Shown one piece after another: positions 58,105 through 64,000 of a DNA stretch of 64,000 bases. The position numbers were made by a program, and so were the translations under genes. The notes below the pieces were generated by a model. It made no database searches. It was not told the origin of the DNA and saw only the letters and a program-made list of their open reading frames with translations. Position 1 is the first letter of the stretch. Each line of letters starts with the position of its first letter. The stretch covers positions 26,021,063 through 26,085,062 of the forward strand of contig OZ017795.1 of NCBI GenBank assembly GCA_963969395.1. Direction: 5' to 3'. Source of the DNA: Pseudoscleropodium purum. Its lineage: Eukaryota; Streptophyta; Bryopsida; Hypnales; Brachytheciaceae.

Positions 58105-58680
58105 CCCCTAAATGATTTTGACTATGTTTTCACCAAAAATGCTCCACAACTACCATTTCCTGTACAAGAACCAAATTTTAGAGAAAAAAACATTTTTGGA
58201 TTCATATAATTGTAGGGTCTTGTAGTATGCTGATTTAAAAAGATGTGCAAAAAATTTCAGAAAATTTCACCATGTAGATTGCAAGATATTAGCATTTGAA
58301 GTGACAAAAATCTTTTGGGGGGCTTGCAAAAATTTGGGCAATTGTGCTTTATAAGGTCAAATTGGTCTGAAAAAATGTCTAAAATAGTGGTTATTATTTG
58401 AATTCATTATTTAAGTCAAGCTGACTATATGCTTGAAATATTTCAAATCATTTGGAACTATACAACATGTAGGAAAAAAATAGTAAGTAAAAAATAGGAG
58501 ATAATGATTTAAAATTCAAAATTGTTAACAATTTATTTATGGATTGAAAAATGCTTTTATTGAAAAATGCCAATCCCAATGGTTGTAATATTGTAATAAA
58601 TAATCTGCACCTAATGCTTTTATTTTATTTTTCCAATATATTGAAAATTGAGTTAAATAAAGGACAAAAATTTCAACCAA
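58105..58680. mobile_element. TTAA family A element, 3'-truncated
   Basis: It starts at TTAA (58,101-58,104) with CCCCTAAATGATTTTGACTA and aligns with family A up to about 58,680, where homology stops without a terminus. Confidence 0.7.
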
Positions 58681-59647
58681 AAATCATTAATTTGAATTGG
58701 TATTTAGCATTAAGAAGACCCTAAATCCAAAAATGTGATATATTAACAAAATTGAAATTATTTTAAATATAAATTTATTTTTTTTCTAAAAAAATAAAAA
58801 ATGTGATTAAAATCAAGTTAATTCTAAATAAATTTTTTTATTTTTGGCATTGGATTTAAAATTCAAAAGTTATAGTTGTTTACAAGTGAATCACTCTAAT
58901 TGTGATATGAAAACAAGTTTGTGTTTCTTGCAATGACCCTATAAAAAGAATTCAAATTATTGTATGATTTTAAATTATTCATTTTTCACTTGTTATAAAG
59001 TTGAAGTGAACTTCACTGCAATTCCAACTCAATTTATAGTTTCAAAATTGCTAAGTTCATTTTTTAGCATGCTAGAGCCCAAGTACTTCACTATACCTTG
59101 TAATCCATATACATGTGTGTCAAAACTTTTTCTTTAGGGGGCTATTTAGCTATTATTTCATGATAGATATGTCCCTATTTTTTTACTTCTACTTTTTGCC
59201 CATTTTCTTACACTCTACAATAGTTAAAATTGAAGTTTGAAGCATTTAAACATGTCTCTATTATAGTTCAAAAATTTATATACAATTTTAGGATTGATTA
59301 GTACAATGTGTACACTCTAACTATTGTTGAATACAACCTTTACAAATAATACATATATTGACAGCATATATGAAACAATTCATACAAATGGATCATACAT
59401 ATACTATAGGAACTCAAGTACACAATTCTTATACTATGCACAAGGCTAATCAACATTAAAACAACTTACAAGACTACTTTGTAAACATTATATCAAATTA
59501 AAAAGACCCAAAAATTAGATGAATATAAAAATGAAATGAAACATAGAAAATGTTGGGTTGCATATTTATTAAAAAAAAACTTCACACTATATATGAAGAA
59601 TTGAAGCACCCATGCATAGTTCTAAAAATTCATACTAGAAGTTCCAA
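58681..59647. other. No gene recognised
   Basis: AT-rich DNA with no ORF or repeat partner that I could define. Confidence 0.35.
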
Positions 59648-59651
59648 TTAA

Positions 59652-60297
59652 CCCCTAAATGCCCAAGGCCTTTTTTGAGGTTTTAGGAATTTGCTCTAAA
59701 TTGAAAAAAAATCAACATTTTGATAAGTTGAATCAAAAAAATTTGAATTGTAATAGTACAAATTCAAATTAGACATATTAGAGATCACATAGAATTAGAA
59801 AACAAAATATTATCACTTACGGATTGAGAGATTGTAATGTTTGATCATGAAGGTATTAAAATTGTGAAAGTGATTTGAAGTCTTTGAATCCTCTTTCACA
59901 TGTCAAAATAAAAAATTAGTCACCAAAATAATATGAGGATAAAAGGGCTTAACATGCTCAACTTCAATCAATTTATGGCTTTTCAAAATCTACTCTACAA
60001 TTTTTTTAAATGAATTTGTAATATGGATTTTTCTCCAAGATCTAGTGTATTTGAGTCTCATTTCCAAGAGCCCTCAATACTTTAGAAAGTCAAGATTGCA
60101 ATGGACACTCTTGCACAAAATCTTGAATAGAAAAATCATAATGAAGCATTTTCAAAATCGGATTATTGATGCTAAAATTAGACTTCAAAAATAGTTTTTT
60201 CAAAAATATAAAATACTAAAAATAGAAACTTGATTAAAATTTAAATAACTTCAAATTATTTTCAACACCAAAATTTGGTGCCTCAAGCATTCAGGGG
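59652..60297. mobile_element. TTAA-flanked element, family C
   Basis: This 646-bp element lies between TTAA at 59,648-59,651 and 60,298-60,301. The ends are CCCCTAAATGCCCAAGGCC and, reverse-complemented, CCCCTGAATGCTTGAGGCA, an inverted repeat of about 19 bp with mismatches. The interior is unrelated to families A and B. A truncated copy lies at 33,762-33,960. It has no ORF. Confidence 0.8.
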
Positions 60298-60301
60298 TTA
60301 A

Positions 60302-61658
60302 AATTAAAATTCATTTATAGTGTTTTATTTGTGAAAGAAGAATCTTAAAGTCTTATTTTAAAAAACATAAATTTGGGTAGCTTAGCCTAGGATACATGTA
60401 TTAAAAAATCTTCATATAATTAGGTCTTAATACTATCACTGTTCTCAAAAAATATTAATTTTATGTATATAATTACATTTTTGGATTCCGTGTTAAGAAG
60501 GTTACAAGAATTTCTACATTGAAATTGATTATATCCCTTGAGATTGGATTAAAATGCATTACAAGTTGTAAATTAGGGTCATATAGTATAAAAATTGCGT
60601 ACCTAAGAATAGGAGGAAAAACTAAAAAGACTAAAAAATCCACAAATAGTATTAAATTGTCTTAGCTTAATTTATGCAAAGCGTCTTTGAAAAACACACA
60701 CCACAAATCTAAATTGTATCAATCAAATAAATCATCCAAATTGAGATGTTCATTATTTTGTCTATTTGCAAATGAAAATGAAACGGCTCCTTGTTTAGAT
60801 TCTTCTCCTCTCTTTTAGAATATCCCTTGTGTAGATTTATGAATTATGTACTATGAATCATTATCATGTATTGTATAGTAGATTTAATACAATGTGTTTT
60901 ACAAAAGTGATTCTAAAGTAACTTGAATATTTTTAAATTATTAGCTCTATCATTTAAAATGTATCCTATGGTAGGTCTCACATTGTTTCTAAAGTAATTA
61001 CTATTGAAGTACCCAAGTGTTAAAGCTTCATAAAGTTGCTGAATTTTCTAATGAAAATTGATTGGAAAATTTATAAGTTTATTGGACTCCATTGCCATTC
61101 AAAGATTTTTGCATAATATAGAAAAAAATTAGAATTTTTCATCTTGCATAATTAACACTCAATTTTGATGCAATTCCAATGAAGCATACTACATTTTAGT
61201 TTACAAAAAGAAAAAAATTCTATTTTTGGTGAATTTTAAAAATTAATTTACATGATTTTATTGAATATTTTATTGAAAACAATTCTTGATGAATTTTTTT
61301 AATTTGATTACATAGATATGTATGGAACATCCATGCACACATCCATGCACACATCTTTCACATTAAAAAAATTATGCCATTAAGTAACAAAAATATGTTC
61401 TAGAAAGAGTTCAATATGAGGTGTTATATGCATTAGAGGAGATTTATTTAGTCTGGAAGTTTGTGAGTTTCCTAGGGTTCTTAGCTCGTTAGAACTTACA
61501 GCAACTGCTATGTGATGTGGCATATTGACTGCTACATCATTTTTTAAATATTTTTTTTCAACTTTTTTTTCATTTTAAGAAGTTAATTTAATTCAATTTT
61601 TTTTCAAAAAAACATTTTGATAGCTTTGCATTCTTTCACCTGCAGGGGGAACTACAAG
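60302..61658. other. No gene recognised
   Basis: AT-rich DNA. A short direct repeat of CACACATCCATG occurs at about 61,335-61,352. Confidence 0.35.
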
Positions 61659-61822
61659 CACTAGAAGAAAACTACATTGGCCTCAACAAAAAACATCATC
61701 TAGATTTTGTTGAAAACCCTATTTCCAATGTGTTCCAATATGTTTTACACACTATAAACAAGGTTCTCAACAAAATCTAGATGACATTTTTTTGTTGAAG
61801 CCAACATAGTTTTCTTCTAGTA
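61659..61822. mobile_element. CACTA-like foldback MITE, 164 bp
   Basis: The left arm begins CACTAGAAGAAAACTACATT and the right arm is its inverted copy ending AAAACTATGTTGG-type sequence in reverse, closing with TTTTCTTCTAGTA. The arms are about 60 bp with few mismatches, around a ~40-bp centre. The CACTA start and foldback form fit a deletion derivative of a CACTA (CMC) transposon. The final base of the right terminus differs from the TAGTG expected. Confidence 0.7.
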
Positions 61823-63707
61823 GGGGAGCATAGGCTTGAAACGGCCCTACCACCTCCCTAAAATTCTTAGAATGACCAAAGTTCGTAAGATAGATATATT
61901 GTACCATCATGCTCAAATGTAAAAAATTAGTTACCTTATGAGTGGAAAATAAAAAAATCTAAGTATAACCAAAAAATATCTATTTTCTAAAATTAAGGCA
62001 TTTTTACACCAACATTGAAAGTTCTATAGAAGGAATTGTCAATCTTTTTTGGAAATGCTCGTTGAAAAGAATATGTGTGTATAGATGTTTTATACATATC
62101 TTCACAATTCAATTCAAAAATTCCATTACTAATGTTTCTCAATGAATCATCATGTAAAACTATAAAACTTAATTAAAAAAATTCACCAAAATAAACTTTT
62201 GTTTTTTTGAAATTGATATTTGGCATGCTTGATTGGGATTCCTTAACCGTGCAATAACAATTATGTTATCAAAATATACCAATTATAATCTACATTATAC
62301 AAAAGAATTTGAATGGCTTGAATAGGCAATTTGTAAGATTATTGTACTAGACTATACATTGAAGGCAATGTATGGGGAGATCTAGTAGCTAGTGTTAAAT
62401 CAACTGAGTGAAATTAGTAAATTATTGTTTTAGATCCAATATTTTAGATTGTATAATTAATTGAAAATTAGGAGTATATATTAGGAAGAAAATGAAGGGT
62501 TTTGTGACTATAAGAACAATTGCTTTTTTAGACGCTTAAGACACTTGCCACTGATGCAAGTGCTATGGACTAATGGACAAGTTGCATGTGGAATTTTAGT
62601 TACAAAAGACCACAGGGTTGTTTTTCACCTGACAATCTTATTGGAACTTTGTTGACAAACTCTTCTAATATAGTTGTTTATGTAGTATTCATTGATACAT
62701 GAGGTTAGTCATTCAATTGATGAATTGTGTGACTTATTGGCAACTAATGCATGACTCATTTGTGACTCATATGTGATTTCATTGCAACTTATTTGTGATT
62801 CATGTGTGACGTGTTCATTTGCAGATTCTGAAATTTTAATCTCAATGATTTCAAAATTTCAAAATTTCAAATCTACCTTTTTGTAAATTTTAAAAATTCA
62901 AATATTGATATTTTATAAATTTCATTGGCTTAGAAAGGTTTACAATTTCATAGGCTTTACAATTTTTTGGTTTTAAATATTTTTAGATTTCTATAGACTA
63001 CAGAAATCTACAAATTCTATATATCTACACAAGATAGAAAATCTTAGAACTCTATTAACAAAAATCTTTACATAATAGTACAACAACTAACAAGTCTTAC
63101 ATATCCAACCTAATGGTAATCTTAATAATTGATATGGGACAGTTGATAAAAGAAAATTGAGAAAATGACAATCATCTTATAATTGCAATTGTTTCCTACT
63201 CAAATTTAATTTATATGCAATAACAATTGTAGTCATTTTCAAGTCAAATTTCTTTTTGCAATTACAAATCAATACAATGGATTCCTTAAAGTATAGACTT
63301 GTCCACATTGAAAATTGTGATGAATATTGGATAAAGAATAGCTCACATTCATTCTAAATTTGAAATTTGTCACAAATTTTGTCATTCTATGACGACTTTG
63401 CCACTAAAACAATGTACTAATGATATCAAATAATGATGAAAAATAATGATATAAGATTTGGTGCTAATAGTAAGGACCACAATTGCAAGAAAGTTGCGTA
63501 GGACACTTTGCCGGATAGAACTAATTCTCCTATTCAAAATTCAACATTAAATTTAACAATTGTCTCACAAAGCTTTTTATTCAACCAATGACTCAAAAAG
63601 CTTCATTTGAAATTCATATATTGTGAGTGTCCAAAGATGAAAAGACAAGTTCTTTATACAAATAGGGTGATAGGAGGTGAAACAACACTATGTGGGATAT
63701 GTAATTT
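61823..63707. other. No gene recognised; short periodic words
   Basis: 62,735-62,815 repeats TGTGACTCAT/TGTGATTCAT words, and 62,850-62,870 is a run of ATTTCAAA. 62,985-63,055 carries TAGATTTCT/AGAAATCTA palindromic words like those at 16,858-17,010. Confidence 0.4.
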
Positions 63708-64000
63708 AGGATTAATAAGAACTCAACCACTGACAGTTTAGTCAAAAGTACAAATTGTATTTGAAGTAAAATTTTAGACCTCATTTAGGCATAGTAGAAA
63801 TTCTTTTCTCTAAAAACTTTGAACTAAATTAATTTGGAAAATTAAGCTAAATTTGAAATAGCTCTTTACAACTTGATCTACAACAATTGAAGCTAATTTG
63901 AACACCTGGAAGCAAAAAAATTCACAAATACCACACTCTAAAGACTATATAGCAACTTGATCTCTACAAAGGGAATCAAAAGACAATCTCTAGCCAATCA
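63708..64000. mobile_element. Partial long-arm foldback element at window edge
   Basis: From TTAGGATTAATAAGAACTCA onward the sequence aligns to the left arm of the element at 14,700-15,170, including CTCATTTAGGCATAGTAGAA. The right arm would lie beyond the window. Confidence 0.5.

Overview
This window is AT-rich nuclear DNA from a land plant. The evidence is intron-bearing genes with GT/AG splice sites, jacalin-type lectin exons, plant-type LTR-retrotransposon and DUF7869 transposon remnants, and long gene-poor stretches of nested repeats. The repeat load and gene style suggest a non-seed plant (bryophyte, lycophyte or fern), but the species cannot be fixed from sequence alone. No RNA gene or CRISPR array was found.

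The functional content is a minus-strand tandem family of kinase-jacalin fusion genes with four members in different states. Copy 3 (48,631-51,360) is intact: four exons encode about 698 residues, made of an N-terminal helical domain, a protein kinase with all catalytic residues, a short linker exon and a two-exon jacalin lectin domain. Copy 2 (17,985-20,689) has the same four exons but one in-frame TGA in the kinase activation segment. Copy 1 (3,737-5,909) is a clear pseudogene: its N-terminus and core promoter are gone where a CACTA-like foldback element sits, and it has three stop codons, a lost HRD motif and two lost splice acceptors. A fourth locus (26,285-27,240) keeps only the linker exon and half of the jacalin domain, because the kinase exon was deleted by a junction between intron 1 and an upstream transposon. 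The copies share 3' and 5' flanks, so the duplicated unit is roughly 5.5-6.7 kb including insertions.

Between the genes the window is dominated by non-autonomous DNA elements. The most striking have termini TTAA-CCCCT...AGGGG-TTAA, in three sequence families (A about 920 bp, B about 965 bp, C about 646 bp). Two insertions can be compared with empty sites inside this same window, which shows directly that the target is TTAA. That is the piggyBac-type signature. Other elements are a PIF/Harbinger-like MITE, CACTA-like foldbacks, two members of a 260-bp foldback family, a near-perfect 190-bp foldback, and long-arm foldbacks.

At 40.3-43.6 kb a 78-bp satellite with a palindromic core, arranged in higher-order repeats, is split by a 2,233-bp TG...CA element with an ACGT target duplication. 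That element looks like a solo LTR, carries 178-bp internal repeats and has a 152-codon ORF. At 36.9-38.8 kb lies a decayed DUF7869-type transposon gene, and at 1.1-1.4 kb an integrase C-terminal remnant. The remaining stretches show no gene I can support.
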